Source of the DNA: Pseudomonas hydrolytica
Lineage (GTDB): Bacteria; Pseudomonadota; Gammaproteobacteria; Pseudomonadales; Pseudomonadaceae
DNA: 64,000 nucleotides
Reading direction: 5' to 3'
Assembly (NCBI RefSeq): GCF_021495345.1
Contig: NZ_CP099397.1
Location: 4,278,001 to 4,342,000, forward strand
Shown here one piece after another: positions 8,664-24,432 of this stretch (its first letter is position 1; every line of letters begins with the position of its first letter). The notes under the pieces were generated by a model. That model did not search any database and had not been told where the DNA came from. It was given only the letters and a program-made list of their open reading frames with translations. Position numbers and translations under genes: made by a program.

Positions 8664-11150
8664 TTACAGGCTGCGCGCCACCTGGACCTTCTCGAACACT
8701 TCGATCTTGTCGCCGACCTTGACGTCGTTGTAGCTCTTCACGCCGATACCGCACTCCATGCCGTTACGCACTTCGGCGACGTCGTCCTTGAAGCGACGCA
8801 GCGATTCCAGCTCGCCTTCGAAGATCACCACGTCCTCGCGCAGTACGCGGATCGGACGGTTGCGGTACACGGTACCCTCGATGACCATGCAGCCAGCGAC
8901 GGCGCCGAACTTCGGCGAACGGAACACGTCACGCACTTCCGCGGTGCCCAGGATGTTCTCGCGAACATCGCTGCCGAGCATACCGGTGAGGGCCTTCTTG
9001 ACGTCTTCGATGATGTCGTAGATGACGTTGTAGTAGCGCATGTCGAGGCCTTCGGACTCGACGATCTTGCGCGCACCGGCGTCAGCACGGACGTTGAAGC
9101 CGAACAGCACGGCATTGGAAGCCAGCGCCAGGTTGGCATCGGACTCGGTGATACCACCGACGCCGCCACCGACCACACGCACCTGTACTTCGTCGTTGCC
9201 CAGGGTGCTGAGCGAGCCTTGCAGGGCTTCCAGAGAACCACGCACGTCGGCCTTGAGGACGATGTTGAGGGTCTTCTTCTCTTCCTGGCCCATGCTTTCG
9301 AAGATGTTTTCCAGCTTGCCGGCGTGGGCACGAGCCAGTTTGACCTCGCGGAACTTGCCCTGACGGAACAGCGCGACTTCGCGGGCCTTCTTCTCGTCGG
9401 CCACCACCATCATCTCGTCACCGGCATCCGGCGTGCCATCCAGGCCGAGGATCTCGACCGGAATCGACGGACCGGCTTCCTTGATCGGCTTGCCGTTCTC
9501 GTCGAGCATGGCACGCACGCGGCCGTAGTTGACGCCGACCAGGACCATGTCGCCCTGACGCAGGGTACCGTCCTGAACCAGCACGGTAGCCACCGGGCCA
9601 CGGCCCTTGTCCAGGCGCGACTCGACCACCACACCACGACCAGGCGCGGTCGGAGTGGCCTTCAGTTCGAGAACCTCGGCCTGCAGCAGCACGGCTTCGA
9701 GCAGCTCGTCGATACCGGTACCGGCCTTGGCGGAAACCGGTACGAACGGTGCGTCGCCGCCCCACTCTTCCGGAATCACGTCCAGCGCGGCCAGGCCGTT
9801 CTTGATGTTGTCCGGGTTGGCTTCCGGCTTGTCCATCTTGTTCACCGCAACCACGATCGGCACGCCAGCTGCTTTCGCATGCTGTACGGCTTCCTGGGTC
9901 TGCGGCATCACGCCGTCATCGGCTGCGACGACGAGAATGACGATGTCGGTGGCCTTCGCACCACGGGCACGCATCGCGGTGAACGCGGCGTGACCGGGGG
10001 TGTCGAGGAAGGTGACCATGCCGCGGTCGGTTTCCACGTGGTAGGCGCCGATGTGCTGGGTGATGCCACCCGCCTCACCGGAAGCCACCTTGGCACGACG
10101 GATATAGTCGAGCAGCGAGGTCTTACCGTGGTCGACGTGACCCATCACGGTCACCACCGGCGCGCGGGACATGGCCTCGCCTTCGAACTTCAGCGACTCG
10201 GCCAGTTGTTCTTCCAGCGCGTTGTCGCTGACCAGCTTGACCTTGTGACCGAACTCTTCGGCGACCAGTTGAGCGGTCTCCTGGTCCAGCACCTGGTTGA
10301 TGGTCACCGGGGTGCCCATCTTGAACATGAACTTGATGACTTCGGCGGCCTTGATCGACATCTGCTGGGCCAGGTCGGCCACGGTGATGGTTTCGCCAAT
10401 GGCCACGTCGCGCACCACCGGGCCGGCCGGAGCCTGGAAGCCGTGCTGGTTGCGCTTCTTCATCTTGGCCTTGCCGCGACCGCCACGACGGAAACCGTCG
10501 CTCTCTTCGTCGACGCTGCGCGGTGCGACACGCGGAGCCGGCGCCTTCTCCTTGAGGGTCGGGCGATGCTGCGCGTGCTTGCGGTCACGACGCTCGTCTT
10601 CGTCGCTGCGCGCCTTCTCGGGGCGACGCACTTCCTCTTTCTTGCGCTCGACTTCGACGACCGGCGCCGCAACCACCGGCTCGCTCAGCGGAGCCGGTGC
10701 TGCTGCCGGTGCCGGTGCTTCGCTCGTAGCGGCCGCAGCCTGACGCTTGGCCTCTTCTTCAGCCTTGCGCTTGGCTTCTTCCTCGGCCTTCAGGCGCTCG
10801 GCCTCGGCTTCGGCACGCTGAGCCTCGAGCTCGCGCTGCTTCTCGGCCTCGAGCTCTTCCGGGCTGCGCTTGACGAAGGTCTTCTTCTTGCGCACTTCAA
10901 CGCTGATGGTCTTGCTACCAGCCACCCGCAGGGTGCTGGTGGTCTTGCGCTGCAAGGTAATCTTGCGCGGCTCTTCGACCTTGTCGCCGTGACTGCTCTT
11001 GAGATGGGCCAACAGGGCCTGTTTCTCACTATCGGTCACTACTTGTTCGGCATTGTCGTGGGACAAGCCGGCTTCACGCATCTGCTGCAGCAGGCGCTCT
11101 ACCGGGGTGTCGACCACTTTGGCCAGTTCTTTCACCGTGACTTGCGTCAT
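8664..11150 (-). CDS. infB: Translation initiation factor IF-2
   Basis: IF-2 is the GTPase that brings initiator tRNA to the 30S and drives subunit joining. The 828-residue protein has the IF2_N domain ([20 protein letters not shown]), a charged low-complexity linker of Lys/Glu/Ala (about 85-240), a second N-subdomain, then the GTPase with [12 protein letters not shown] (G1), DTPGHAAF (G3) and NKMD (G4), followed by the beta-barrel and C-terminal fMet-tRNA-binding domains. GAGGAG precedes the ATG. Internal starts giving shorter IF-2 forms occur in enterics; I did not identify one here. Confidence 0.98.
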   Translation of the reverse strand: MTQVTVKELAKVVDTPVERLLQQMREAGLSHDNAEQVVTDSEKQALLAHLKSSHGDKVEEPRKITLQRKTTSTLRVAGSKTISVEVRKKKTFVKRSPEELEAEKQRELEAQRAEAEAERLKAEEEAKRKAEEEAKRQAAAATSEAPAPAAAPAPLSEPVVAAPVVEVERKKEEVRRPEKARSDEDERRDRKHAQHRPTLKEKAPAPRVAPRSVDEESDGFRRGGRGKAKMKKRNQHGFQAPAGPVVRDVAIGETITVADLAQQMSIKAAEVIKFMFKMGTPVTINQVLDQETAQLVAEEFGHKVKLVSDNALEEQLAESLKFEGEAMSRAPVVTVMGHVDHGKTSLLDYIRRAKVASGEAGGITQHIGAYHVETDRGMVTFLDTPGHAAFTAMRARGAKATDIVILVVAADDGVMPQTQEAVQHAKAAGVPIVVAVNKMDKPEANPDNIKNGLAALDVIPEEWGGDAPFVPVSAKAGTGIDELLEAVLLQAEVLELKATPTAPGRGVVVESRLDKGRGPVATVLVQDGTLRQGDMVLVGVNYGRVRAMLDENGKPIKEAGPSIPVEILGLDGTPDAGDEMMVVADEKKAREVALFRQGKFREVKLARAHAGKLENIFESMGQEEKKTLNIVLKADVRGSLEALQGSLSTLGNDEVQVRVVGGGVGGITESDANLALASNAVLFGFNVRADAGARKIVESEGLDMRYYNVIYDIIEDVKKALTGMLGSDVRENILGTAEVRDVFRSPKFGAVAGCMVIEGTVYRNRPIRVLREDVVIFEGELESLRRFKDDVAEVRNGMECGIGVKSYNDVKVGDKIEVFEKVQVARSL

Positions 11151-11177
11151 GCATCTTTCTCCTCAGGCCGCAACCGC

Positions 11178-12659
11178 TTATTCGAACCAGTGGGCTCGAG
11201 CGGCCATGATCAGCTTGCCGGCACGTTCTTCGTCGATGCCGTCGATGTCGAGCAGGTCGTCGATCGACTGCTCGGCCAGGTCTTCACGGGTAATCACGCC
11301 GCGCAGCGCAAGCTCTAGAGCCAGCGCCTTGTCCATGCCTTCCAGTTCCAGCAAATCATCTGCCGGATGGGCATCGGCCAACTTCTCCTCGTTGGCGATC
11401 GCCTTGGTCAGCAGACGATCCTTGGCCCGTGCACGCAGCTCGTTGACGATCTCCTCGTCGAAGCCATCGATGCTGAGCATTTCTTCCATGGGTACGTAGG
11501 CAATCTCTTCGAGACTGGTGAAACCCTCTTCGACCAGGACTTGAGCCAGCTCTTCGTCGACTTCCAGCTCGTCGATGAAGGACTGCATGATGTCGCCGGT
11601 TTCCGCCTGCTGCTTGGCCTGGATGTCCGCTTCGGTCATCACGTTCAGGGTCCAGCCGGTCAGCTGGCTGGCCAGGCGTACGTTCTGACCGCCACGGCCG
11701 ATGGCCTGAGCCAGGTTGTCTTCGGCGACGGCGATGTCCATGGCATGGGCATCTTCGTCGACGATGATCGCTGCCACCTCGGCCGGCGACATGGCGTTGA
11801 TGACGAACTGCGCGGGGTTGTCGTCCCACAGCACGATATCCACGCGCTCACCGCCCAGCTCGCCGGAAACGGCCTGCACGCGCGAACCGCGCATGCCGAT
11901 GCAGGCGCCCTGCGGGTCGATGCGCTTGTCCTTGGAGCGCACGGCGATCTTGGCGCGCGAACCCGGATCACGGGAGGCGGCCTTGACGTCGATCAGCCCT
12001 TCGGCGATTTCAGGTACTTCGATGCGGAACAGCTCGATCAGCATTTCCGGCGCTGTACGCGACAGGATCAGCTGCGGGCCGCGGTTCTCGGTACGGATTT
12101 CCTTGAGCAGGGCACGCAGGCGCACACCGACGCGGAAAGTCTCGCGCGGGATGATGTCTTCGCGGGCCAGCAGCGCCTCGGCATTGTTGCCCAGGTCGAC
12201 GATGACGTTGTCGCGGGTGACCTTCTTCACGGTACCCGAGATGATCTCGCCCAGACGCTCGCGGTAGGCATCGACCACCTGGGCGCGCTCGGCTTCGCGC
12301 ACCTTCTGCACGATGACCTGCTTGGCGGTTTGCGCAGCGATGCGACCGAACTCGATGGACTCGACCTTCTCTTCGAGCACATCGCCGATCTTGGCCTTGG
12401 CTTCAACGGCCTGCGGCATGTCCTCGGTCAGCTGATAGGCCGGATCTTCGAACTCGGACTCGTCGACCACGGTCCAGCGACGGAAGGTTTCGTAGCTACC
12501 GTTCTGACGATTGATCGACACACGCAGATCGACTTCGTCTTCGAAACGCTTCTTGGTGGCGGTCGCCAGAGCCAGCTCCAGCGCCTCGAAAATCACGCCG
12601 GCCGGTACACCCTTCTCGTTGGATACCGACTCAACAACCAGCAGTACTTCTTTGCTCAT
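11178..12659 (-). CDS. nusA: Transcription termination/antitermination factor NusA
   Basis: NusA binds RNA polymerase and RNA and modulates pausing, termination and antitermination. The 493-residue product has the N-terminal domain ([20 protein letters not shown]), S1, two KH domains (one around [20 protein letters not shown]) and two C-terminal acidic repeats (residues ~365-490) seen in proteobacteria. I start at the ATG with GAGGCG upstream; a longer frame adds 13 unsupported residues. It sits 27 bp upstream of infB and downstream of rimP. Confidence 0.97.
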   Translation of the reverse strand: MSKEVLLVVESVSNEKGVPAGVIFEALELALATATKKRFEDEVDLRVSINRQNGSYETFRRWTVVDESEFEDPAYQLTEDMPQAVEAKAKIGDVLEEKVESIEFGRIAAQTAKQVIVQKVREAERAQVVDAYRERLGEIISGTVKKVTRDNVIVDLGNNAEALLAREDIIPRETFRVGVRLRALLKEIRTENRGPQLILSRTAPEMLIELFRIEVPEIAEGLIDVKAASRDPGSRAKIAVRSKDKRIDPQGACIGMRGSRVQAVSGELGGERVDIVLWDDNPAQFVINAMSPAEVAAIIVDEDAHAMDIAVAEDNLAQAIGRGGQNVRLASQLTGWTLNVMTEADIQAKQQAETGDIMQSFIDELEVDEELAQVLVEEGFTSLEEIAYVPMEEMLSIDGFDEEIVNELRARAKDRLLTKAIANEEKLADAHPADDLLELEGMDKALALELALRGVITREDLAEQSIDDLLDIDGIDEERAGKLIMAARAHWFE

Positions 12660-12819
12660 CGTACGCCTCGCCTTTCGCAATCCATTGGTTCTGCGCAATC
12701 CGCGTCACGTTCACGCCATTGGCGCTACACCCGTGCGCTGCCGCGCTACCTTCGCGCCATCTGTGTCGCTCGTGCTGCACCGATAGTCGGCAGCCCGGCA
12801 GCGACGCAGAATCCGCATC

Positions 12820-13278
12820 TCAATCAAATCGGGGGATGATATTGGCCTTGTCGATCAGATCGATCGGCAACAGATACTCGTGGTCATCCACCTGTACCAC
12901 CACGTCCTGCTCCTCCACGCCGCGGAGGAGGCCCTGGAAATTGCGACGCCCCTCGAAGGGCGAGCGCAACTTGATCTTCACCTGCTCACCGACATGCGCC
13001 GCGAACTGCTCAAGCGTGAACAACGGTCTATCCATGCCAGGAGAAGAAACTTCCAGCGTGTACTCCGAGGAAATCGGGTCCTCGACGTCGAGCACACCAC
13101 TGAGCTGACGGCTGACGATCTCGCAATCGTCGATCAGGATGCCATCGGCCTTATCGATATAGACACGCAGCAGCGAATGACGCCCCTGCGACAGGAACTC
13201 GATGCCCCAACACTGATAACCGAGCGCTTCGATTACCGGGGCCAACAAGGCCTGCAACTGTTCTAGCTTGCTCGACAC
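12820..13278 (-). CDS. rimP: Ribosome maturation factor RimP
   Basis: RimP assists assembly of the 30S head and is usually the first protein gene of the nusA-infB operon. The 152-residue sequence has the typical opening ([21 protein letters not shown]), the central [19 protein letters not shown] and [16 protein letters not shown] segments, and a Sm-like C-terminal half. The start is a GTG (GTGTCGAGCAAG) preceded by GAGGG. Two terminator-like hairpins lie between it and the upstream initiator tRNA gene; the nearer ends only ~27 bases before this start. Confidence 0.95.
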   Translation of the reverse strand: MSSKLEQLQALLAPVIEALGYQCWGIEFLSQGRHSLLRVYIDKADGILIDDCEIVSRQLSGVLDVEDPISSEYTLEVSSPGMDRPLFTLEQFAAHVGEQVKIKLRSPFEGRRNFQGLLRGVEEQDVVVQVDDHEYLLPIDLIDKANIIPRFD

Positions 13279-13304
13279 TTAACGGCCCTCGTGCATGCTG
13301 TGCA

Positions 13305-13328
13305 AATAAAAAATGGGCGAAACGCCCA
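13305..13328 (-). terminator. Terminator-like hairpin just upstream of rimP
   Basis: On the minus strand ATGGGCG-TTT-CGCCCAT is followed by TTTTTTATTT, a complete intrinsic-terminator signature, about 27 bases before the rimP GTG. Transcription from the initiator tRNA promoter would have to pass it to reach rimP-nusA-infB, so it may work as an attenuator. Confidence 0.75.
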
Positions 13329-13376
13329 TCCCTTCAACCCACCGGAAATACCGGCGGACATTGTCTTTCAGCTAAC

Positions 13377-13398
13377 AAAAAGCCCCTGAAAAGGGGCC
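13377..13398 (-). terminator. Terminator-like hairpin after the initiator tRNA
   Basis: GCCCC-TTTTCA-GGGGC on the minus strand is followed by TTTTT, starting about 10 bases after the tRNA CCA end. The stem is only five to six pairs, so readthrough is likely. It probably sets the 3' end of part of the tRNA transcripts. Confidence 0.7.
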
Positions 13399-13407
13399 TG
13401 CTGAAAC

Positions 13408-13484
<77 letters not shown>

Positions 13485-13500
13485 TCAAAGCTGGGCCGGA

Positions 13501-13530
13501 ATTATACGGCCACCCCCTGGCGAGGGTCAA
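13501..13530 (-). promoter_or_regulatory. Sigma-70 promoter of the initiator tRNA (and rimP operon)
   Basis: On the minus strand a TTGACC -35 box (13525-13530) is followed after 18 bp by a perfect TATAAT (13501-13506). The predicted start lies about 8 bases before the mature tRNA 5' end. A GC-rich stretch typical of stringently controlled promoters follows the -10 box. Confidence 0.85.
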
Positions 13531-13547
13531 CCAAACACTCCAGCAAC

Positions 13548-13576
13548 AAGAAAGCCCGCGAACTGCGGGCTTTCTT
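13548..13576 (-). terminator. Terminator after tRNA-Leu
   Basis: A perfect 12-bp stem AAGAAAGCCCGC/GCGGGCTTTCTT with a five-base loop lies six bases beyond the tRNA-Leu 3' end. The T content is modest (TTTCTT within the stem, then GTTG). It separates the secG-tRNA-Leu transcript from the initiator tRNA promoter just downstream. Confidence 0.8.
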
Positions 13577-13581
13577 GAGTA

Positions 13582-13667
13582 TGGTACCGAGGAGGGGACT
13601 CGAACCCCTACAGCCTATGGCCACTACCACCTCAAGGTAGCGTGTCTACCAATTCCACCACCTCGGC
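13582..13667 (-). tRNA. tRNA-Leu (GAG)
   Basis: The minus strand reads GCCGAGGTGGTGGAATTGG, a class II tRNA with D-loop GGTAGACAC, anticodon arm CTACCTTGAGGTGGTAG (anticodon GAG, reading CUC/CUU), a variable arm TGGCCATAGGCTG, T-loop GTTCGAGTC and encoded CCA, 86 nt. Its 5' end is only 7 bp from the secG stop, so it must be cut from the secG transcript. The secG-leuU order is the same as in E. coli. Confidence 0.97.
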
Positions 13668-13674
13668 AAAACTG

Positions 13675-14052
13675 TTACTGCTCTGGAGCCTCCGGCACAT
13701 CCGAAGCATCGGATGCTGGAGCTTGCTCTTCGAGCACCGGCACGTCTTCGACCGCCGGCTTTTGCTGGACTTCCAGAACCGCTGGATCTGGCAGACCAAC
13801 CTGACTCAGTGCATCAGCTTTCTCTTTAGCAAAGAACGCTAAGCCCAAGCTAGTAATGAAAAAACCGGTGGCGAGTATAGCAGTAAACTTACTCAGAAAG
13901 GTAGCGGAACCTTGGCTTCCGAAAACAGTTGCCGAAGCACCCGCACCGAAAGAGGCGCCAGCATCAGCACCCTTGCCCTGCTGCAACAGCACCAGAACCA
14001 CTACACCGATCGCACCCAGCAGGTGCAGAACAACAATGACTGTTTCCAGCAT
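13675..14052 (-). CDS. secG: Preprotein translocase subunit SecG
   Basis: SecG is the small accessory subunit of the SecYEG channel in the inner membrane. The 125-residue protein has two hydrophobic helices (residues ~3-22 and ~53-74) separated by the family motif [25 protein letters not shown], with an acidic, Ala/Glu/Pro-rich C-terminal tail. tpiA lies 3 bp upstream and tRNA-Leu 7 bp downstream on the same strand, so all three are co-transcribed. Confidence 0.95.
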   Translation of the reverse strand: MLETVIVVLHLLGAIGVVVLVLLQQGKGADAGASFGAGASATVFGSQGSATFLSKFTAILATGFFITSLGLAFFAKEKADALSQVGLPDPAVLEVQQKPAVEDVPVLEEQAPASDASDVPEAPEQ

Positions 14053-14055
14053 TCT

Positions 14056-14811
14056 TCAGTTTCCTGCAGCGCGACAGATCGCACCGAATTCATCCGCATT
14101 CAGAGAGGCGCCACCTACAAGCCCCCCATCGATATCCTGCATGCCGAACAACTCGGCTGCACTGGCGGCCTTTACACTGCCGCCATAAAGAATTCTCAGC
14201 TCACTGGCCACCTGCGCATCCAGCTGCGCGACCTGCGCGCGGATAGCTGCATGGACTTCCTGAGCCTGCTCGGGCGTAGCGGTCAACCCGGTGCCAATGG
14301 CCCAGACAGGCTCATAAGCGACAACGGCGTTGTTCAGGGCCTGGACGCCAAGAGCGTCTATCACCGCCGCCAACTGACCACCCACCACACCCAGCGTCGC
14401 ATTCGCTTCACGCTGCTCACGGGTCTCACCGACGCAGAGCACAGGGGTCAGCCCCGCCTTCTGCACCGCCGCAAACTTGCTAACGACCACCTCGTCACTT
14501 TCACCCAGAATCAGGCGACGCTCGGAGTGACCGACCAGCACCAGTTCGCAACCGCCATCGACCAACTGACTCACTGCCAGCTCACCGGTCAAGGCGCCCT
14601 GCTCCACCTGCGCTGCGCAATCTTGCGCCCCAACTTTCACTACCTTGCCTGCCAGGCCTTCAACGACCTGCGCGACATGCAGACTGGAGGGAAACACCGC
14701 GACATCCACCTCGACAGGCAACTCCTGCCGACGCAACCCTTCGATCAGCTCTGCGACGCTGGCGCGGGTACCGTGCATTTTCCAGTTACCGGCGACCAAG
14801 GGGCGACGCAT
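14056..14811 (-). CDS. tpiA: Triosephosphate isomerase
   Basis: TpiA interconverts dihydroxyacetone phosphate and glyceraldehyde-3-phosphate. The 251-residue protein shows the substrate-binding Asn-Lys (AGNWKMHG), the electrophilic His (GHSERR), the catalytic Glu ([12 protein letters not shown]) and the phosphate-gripping ILYGGSVK loop. CGAGGT precedes the ATG. It lies 65 bp downstream of glmM and three bases before secG. Confidence 0.97.
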   Translation of the reverse strand: MRRPLVAGNWKMHGTRASVAELIEGLRRQELPVEVDVAVFPSSLHVAQVVEGLAGKVVKVGAQDCAAQVEQGALTGELAVSQLVDGGCELVLVGHSERRLILGESDEVVVSKFAAVQKAGLTPVLCVGETREQREANATLGVVGGQLAAVIDALGVQALNNAVVAYEPVWAIGTGLTATPEQAQEVHAAIRAQVAQLDAQVASELRILYGGSVKAASAAELFGMQDIDGGLVGGASLNADEFGAICRAAGN

Positions 14812-14876
14812 GTTTTACCTCGTCGATCAAAGAGGGCGCAGATGTTACCCAAGAGCACCCTCGGTAGCAAGCTCAA

Positions 14877-16214
14877 TCAAGCACAGACTTCGGCAACAAT
14901 CTTAGCCAATTCATCGGCATAGCTGCGCACGCTGCTTTCTTCGTCACCTTCGACCATCACTCGCACCAGCGGCTCGGTACCGGACTTGCGCAGCAGTACG
15001 CGGCCGCGCCCGGCCATACGCTCGGTCACCCGCGCGCAGGCCTCTTTCACCGAAGGGTGCTCGAGCGGATCGACCGCACCGGACAGGCGCACATTGACCA
15101 GCACCTGCGGGCATTTCTTCAGATCGCTGCGCGCCTCGACCAGGCTTTGCCCACGGCGCTTGAGCGCCATCAGCACCTGCAGCGCGGCGATGATCGCATC
15201 GCCCGTGGTGGTGTGCTGGAAGCACACCAGATGCCCCGAGTTCTCGCCGCCCAGTTGCCAGTTGCGCGCCAGCAGCTCGGCGATCACGTAACGATCGCCC
15301 ACCTTGGCGCGAACGAAGGGGATGTTCAGCTCGGCCAGCGCCAGCTCCAGCCCCAGGTTGCTCATCAGCGTGCCGACCACGCCACCGCGCAGCCGCCCAC
15401 GCTCCTGCAGGTCGCGAGCGATGATGAACAGCAGTTCGTCACCATCGACCACCGCACCATATTGATCGACCATCAGCACGCGGTCGGCGTCGCCGTCGAA
15501 GGCGATACCCAGATCGGCCTGCTGCGCCACCACTTCGGCCTGCAACGCGGCGATATGCGTGGAGCCGCAACCGTCGTTGATGTTCAGCCCGTCGGGCTGC
15601 GCCGAGATGACCCGCACCTCGGCACCCAGCTCGCGAAACACGCTTGGCGCGACCTTGTAGGCAGCGCCATGGGCGCAATCGATGACGATCTTCAGCCCCT
15701 TGAAGCTGGTACCACTGGGCACGCTGCCCTTGCAGAACTCGATATAGCGACCGGAAGCATCGTTGATCCGCGAAGCCTTACCGATCCCGGCAGACTCGAC
15801 CACCGTCATCGGTTGGTCGAGCAGCTCTTCGATCATCGCCTCGACGTCATCCGGCAGCTTGGTGCCTTCACTGGAGAAGAACTTGATGCCGTTGTCGTCA
15901 TGCGGATTGTGCGAGGCGCTGATGACGATACCGGCATCGGCCTGGAAGGTCCGGGTCAGATAGGCAATGGCCGGCGTCGGCATCGGGCCGAGCAGTTGCA
16001 CATCGGCACCCGCTGCAGCGAGGCCGGCCTCCAGGGCCGACTCGAACATGTAGCCGGAAATGCGCGTGTCCTTGCCGATCAGGATGCGGCACTTGCCTTC
16101 CTTGCGAAACGCCATGCCCGCCGCCCAGCCGAGCTTGAGCATGAAGTCCGGAGTGATGGGGAACTGCCCGACGCGGCCACGGATGCCATCGGTGCCGAAG
16201 TATTTTCTAGCCAT
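14877..16214 (-). CDS. glmM: Phosphoglucosamine mutase
   Basis: GlmM converts glucosamine-6-phosphate to glucosamine-1-phosphate for peptidoglycan and LPS precursors. The 445-residue protein starts [16 protein letters not shown], carries the phosphoserine loop [19 protein letters not shown], the metal-binding DGDADR loop, the GGENSGH sugar loop and the [12 protein letters not shown] phosphate-binding end. It lies 13 bp downstream of folP and belongs to the ftsH-folP-glmM operon, the same order as in E. coli. Confidence 0.97.
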   Translation of the reverse strand: MARKYFGTDGIRGRVGQFPITPDFMLKLGWAAGMAFRKEGKCRILIGKDTRISGYMFESALEAGLAAAGADVQLLGPMPTPAIAYLTRTFQADAGIVISASHNPHDDNGIKFFSSEGTKLPDDVEAMIEELLDQPMTVVESAGIGKASRINDASGRYIEFCKGSVPSGTSFKGLKIVIDCAHGAAYKVAPSVFRELGAEVRVISAQPDGLNINDGCGSTHIAALQAEVVAQQADLGIAFDGDADRVLMVDQYGAVVDGDELLFIIARDLQERGRLRGGVVGTLMSNLGLELALAELNIPFVRAKVGDRYVIAELLARNWQLGGENSGHLVCFQHTTTGDAIIAALQVLMALKRRGQSLVEARSDLKKCPQVLVNVRLSGAVDPLEHPSVKEACARVTERMAGRGRVLLRKSGTEPLVRVMVEGDEESSVRSYADELAKIVAEVCA

Positions 16215-16227
16215 AACGCTTTCCTTG

Positions 16228-17079
16228 TTATTGCGCTGCCTCGACCGCAGCGATCATGCGCACCACGTCCACCGTTTCGGCAACATCGTGCACACGCAGA
16301 ATATTCGCGCCCTTGGTCAGGGCAAGAGCCGCCAACCCCAGGCTGCCATAGAGCCGCTCGCCGACCTCGTGACCAAGCACCTTGCCGATCATGCTCTTGC
16401 GAGAAACGCCTACCAGCAAGGGCCTCCCCAGTGCCAGGAGCTCGCCCATGTGTTTGAACAGGGCGAGATTGTGCTCCAGTGTCTTGGCAAAACCAAAGCC
16501 CGGATCGAGCACGATCCGCTCGGCGGGAATACCGGCTGTCGCGCACGCCGCCATGCGCTCGACGAGAAAATCACGCACCTCGACAACGATGTCCGGGTAC
16601 TGCGGATTGTCCTGCATGGTCCCCGGTTCGCCGCGCATGTGCATCAGACACACCGGCAGACCCGTGTCTGCCGCAGCATCCAGCGCGCCGTCACGCTGCA
16701 GCGAGCGTACGTCATTGATCAGCCCGGCCCCAAGCCTCGCGCTTTCGCGCATGACGGCCGGCGTCGAGGTATCCACGGAAATGATCACGTCGAGCTCACG
16801 AGCGATGGCTTCGACCATCGGCGCCACGCGCTCCAGCTCCTCGGTCGGCGAAACGCTGCGCGCCCCAGGACGGGTGGACTCCCCCCCGATATCGATCAGC
16901 GTCGCACCAGCGGCGACCATCGCCTCGGCATGGCGCAGCGCAGCGTCACGGGCAACGAAGAGACCGCCGTCGGAGAATGAATCGGGCGTGACGTTGAGGA
17001 TGCCCATCACTTGCGGACGGGACAAATCAAGAAGCCGGCTGCCACAGGGCAGCCGGCTCGGGTATTGCCGTTCGAACAT
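16228..17079 (-). CDS. folP: Dihydropteroate synthase
   Basis: FolP condenses p-aminobenzoate with dihydropterin pyrophosphate in folate synthesis and is the sulfonamide target. The 283-residue sequence shows the pterin site [15 protein letters not shown], the GGESTRPGA loop, [15 protein letters not shown] and a C-terminal GVSRKSMIG and RVHDV pair. It starts 9 bp after ftsH on the same strand. No resistance-type insertion is obvious in the loops. Confidence 0.97.
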   Translation of the reverse strand: MFERQYPSRLPCGSRLLDLSRPQVMGILNVTPDSFSDGGLFVARDAALRHAEAMVAAGATLIDIGGESTRPGARSVSPTEELERVAPMVEAIARELDVIISVDTSTPAVMRESARLGAGLINDVRSLQRDGALDAAADTGLPVCLMHMRGEPGTMQDNPQYPDIVVEVRDFLVERMAACATAGIPAERIVLDPGFGFAKTLEHNLALFKHMGELLALGRPLLVGVSRKSMIGKVLGHEVGERLYGSLGLAALALTKGANILRVHDVAETVDVVRMIAAVEAAQ

Positions 17080-17087
17080 AGACGACC

Positions 17088-19010
<1,923 letters not shown>

Positions 19011-19173
19011 TTAGCTACCCTCTGAAGCAGGCCTCGTGGCGAAGCGGGCTTCCCATGACGACCAGTGATATACCGACTAACTTACACCAAACGCCCGCAT
19101 CCCGCAGGCGCCGTCTGTAACCCTTTATGAGGTTTCTGCCACTGAGACCGACAGGGCGGACACCAGTTTCAAC

Positions 19174-19797
19174 TCACAAGCCGCGAAAGCCACGCGCCAA
19201 CAAATACTGCTCACGCGAACGATCGCGCGAGGACAGCGGTTTGCGCATCTGCACCTTGTCGAAGCTGTCGCGCACCTGCCTGTGGTAGGTGTCGAAGCCT
19301 TCACCCTGGAAAATCTTGATGAGGAAATCGCCGCCGGGGCGCAGCACGCGCCCGGCCAGATCCAGCGCCAGTTCGCACAGGTACATGGCGCGCGGCTGAT
19401 CGGCCGCCCTCACCCCACTCATATTGGGGGCCATATCGGAAATAACAAGGTCGACCGGATTCTCGCCAATGGCCTCGAGAATGCGCGCGAAGACCGCATC
19501 GTCGGTGAAGTCGCCCTGAATGAAGGTGACATCGGGAATGCTGTCCATTTCCAGAATGTCCGAGGCGATCAGACGCCCCTTGTCGCCGATCACCCGACTG
19601 GTGACCTGCGACCAGCCGCCCGGCGCGGCGCCGAGATCGACCACGGTCATGCCCGGACGCAGGATGCGATCCTTCTCCTGGATCTCCAGCAGCTTGTAGC
19701 TGGCGCGCGAGCGATAGCCGTCCTTCTGCGCCATCTTCACGTAAGGATCATCGAAATGTTCTTTCAGCCAACGCTGGCTGGTCTTGGAACGTGCCAC
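19174..19797 (-). CDS. rlmE: 23S rRNA 2'-O-ribose U2552 methyltransferase
   Basis: RlmE (FtsJ/RrmJ) methylates U2552 in the A-loop of 23S rRNA late in 50S assembly and is heat-induced in E. coli. The 207-residue protein has the SAM site [14 protein letters not shown], the catalytic K-D-K-E residues in [20 protein letters not shown] and [11 protein letters not shown], and a C-terminal [16 protein letters not shown]. It lies upstream of ftsH, separated by ~160 bp, and is divergent from yhbY, the conserved arrangement. Confidence 0.96.
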   Translation of the reverse strand: MARSKTSQRWLKEHFDDPYVKMAQKDGYRSRASYKLLEIQEKDRILRPGMTVVDLGAAPGGWSQVTSRVIGDKGRLIASDILEMDSIPDVTFIQGDFTDDAVFARILEAIGENPVDLVISDMAPNMSGVRAADQPRAMYLCELALDLAGRVLRPGGDFLIKIFQGEGFDTYHRQVRDSFDKVQMRKPLSSRDRSREQYLLARGFRGL

Positions 19798-19887
19798 TGA
19801 AACCTCGAACTCAACGGGCCATGAATAACTGCGCGGGCTCGGGTAAGATAGGCGCCGTTTTCCAGACCGAATTAGGTACTAACGATT

Positions 19888-20199
19888 ATGCCGCTCACTC
19901 AAGAGCAGAAGAAACAATTCAAATCTATCGGCCACCACCTGAAACCTGTATTGATCGTGGCGGACAATGGTTTGACCGAGGGCGTGCTGGCCGAACTGGA
20001 CCGCGCACTCAACGACCACGAGCTGATCAAGGTACAGCTGCGCCTCGCCGAACGCGAGGATCGTCAGGCCGCCATCACCGCCCTGTGCGAAGCCGGCCGC
20101 GCCGAACTGGTGCAATCGATCGGCAAGGTCGCCCTGCTCTATCGCAAGAACCCCAAGCCCAATCGCAACCTGTCCAACGTGATTCGTTATCAGGGCTGA
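19888..20199 (+). CDS. yhbY: YhbY / CRS1-CRM domain ribosome-associated protein
   Basis: This 103-residue single CRM-domain RNA-binding protein starts MPLTQEQKKQFKSIGHHLKP and has the GNxG-like VADNGLTEGVLAELDRALNDHELIKVQL segment and QSIGKVALLYRK. E. coli YhbY associates with pre-50S particles. It is divergent from rlmE, as in other gammaproteobacteria, leaving a 90-bp shared promoter region. A TAAGAT -10-like box is present upstream but the -35 is weak. Confidence 0.92.
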   Translation: MPLTQEQKKQFKSIGHHLKPVLIVADNGLTEGVLAELDRALNDHELIKVQLRLAEREDRQAAITALCEAGRAELVQSIGKVALLYRKNPKPNRNLSNVIRYQG

Positions 20200-20283
20200 G
20201 CAGGCGCGGGAGCGGACTCATTCGCGGCTGGGCAGGCATCACACCAAGCCCTGGTCGCAAATGACTCGCTCCTGCACAGGCTG

Positions 20284-20724
20284 CTAGCGCCTGAGTGGCG
20301 CGCCTGGCACAGGCTGCAGCACCAGCAGCAACCCGCAGAAAGCCATCACCAGATAGCTGAAGCGTAGCCAGTACTGGGCCTCGGGCCAGTAGTGCAGCGT
20401 CACAAAGTAACTCAGGGCCATGACCGCAACGGTCAACAGCAACTGCCCACGCATATCCCGCAGCAGACTCGGCAACCCCTCGCTTCGCAGCAGGGCGAAG
20501 GCCTGCAGCGCAACGCAGACTGCCGCCAGGCCGACCAGCAGCGGCACCAGGCGCTCGGCTATCTCCTGCACCAGCAAGGGCGCCAGGCCCGTCTGGCCGA
20601 TGGCAGGCAGAATGACGAACTGCAACAACCACAAGCCGCCGACCCAGAGGGTCTGGGCCAGCTGCCAACTGACGGCAGCGGCCCGCGACGGCTGTTGCGG
20701 CTTAAATGTGGCGGACTTCGACAA
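20284..20724 (-). CDS. DUF4149 four-helix membrane protein
   Basis: A hydrophobic protein with a run of membrane helices ([54 protein letters not shown]; a C-terminal [12 protein letters not shown]), matching DUF4149 small integral membrane proteins. No ATG or GTG is available after the greA stop. The best start I see is a TTG inside the last codons of greA (146 residues, 23-bp overlap). An upstream ATG would add 44 residues that look like an out-of-frame read of greA. The function is unknown; it probably shares the greA transcript. Confidence 0.75.
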   Translation of the reverse strand: MSKSATFKPQQPSRAAAVSWQLAQTLWVGGLWLLQFVILPAIGQTGLAPLLVQEIAERLVPLLVGLAAVCVALQAFALLRSEGLPSLLRDMRGQLLLTVAVMALSYFVTLHYWPEAQYWLRFSYLVMAFCGLLLVLQPVPGAPLRR

Positions 20725-21174
20725 TCTCGTACTCGACCAGGCCACTGGGGGTCTGCACGCCGACCACGTCACCCTCGCTCTTGCCCACCAGGGCACGGGC
20801 AATGGGCGAACCGACGGAGATCTTGCCCTGCTTGATGTCGGCTTCGTCTTCGCCAACGATCTGGTAGGTCACGCTTTCGTCAGTCTCGACGTTGGCGATT
20901 TCCACCGTGGTGCCGAAGATCACCTTGCCGGTGTGCTCGATGCTGGTGACATCGATGATCACCGCATTCTGCAGGCGACCTTCGATATCACGCACGCGCG
21001 CCTCGACCATACCCTGCTCTTCACGCGCGGCATGGTATTCGGCGTTTTCCTTGAGGTCGCCCAGTTCGCGAGCCTCGGCGATCGCCTGGCTCAGTGCGGG
21101 ACGACGCACCTTGGTCAGGTGCGCCAGCTCTTCTTCCAGGGCGCGAGCGCCCTGGACGGTCATGGGGTACTTGT

Positions 21175-21178
<4 letters not shown>
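20702..21178 (-). CDS. greA: Transcript cleavage factor GreA
   Basis: GreA enters the RNA polymerase secondary channel and stimulates cleavage of backtracked RNA. The 158-residue protein has the coiled-coil N-terminal half ([20 protein letters not shown] ... [18 protein letters not shown], carrying the tip acidic DLKEN-E residues) and the FKBP-like C-terminal domain ending [14 protein letters not shown]. The start overlaps the carB stop by ATGA, so it is translated by coupling from carB. Confidence 0.97.
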
Positions 21179-24396
<3,218 letters not shown>

Positions 24397-24432
24397 AGCG
24401 GTTACTCGAATCCTTGGGTCAGTCGGCGGGGC

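Noticed and set aside
8544..11318. 924-codon open frame on the plus strand
   Set aside because: It is antisense to infB and runs past both ends of that gene; composition is typical of a mirror frame.
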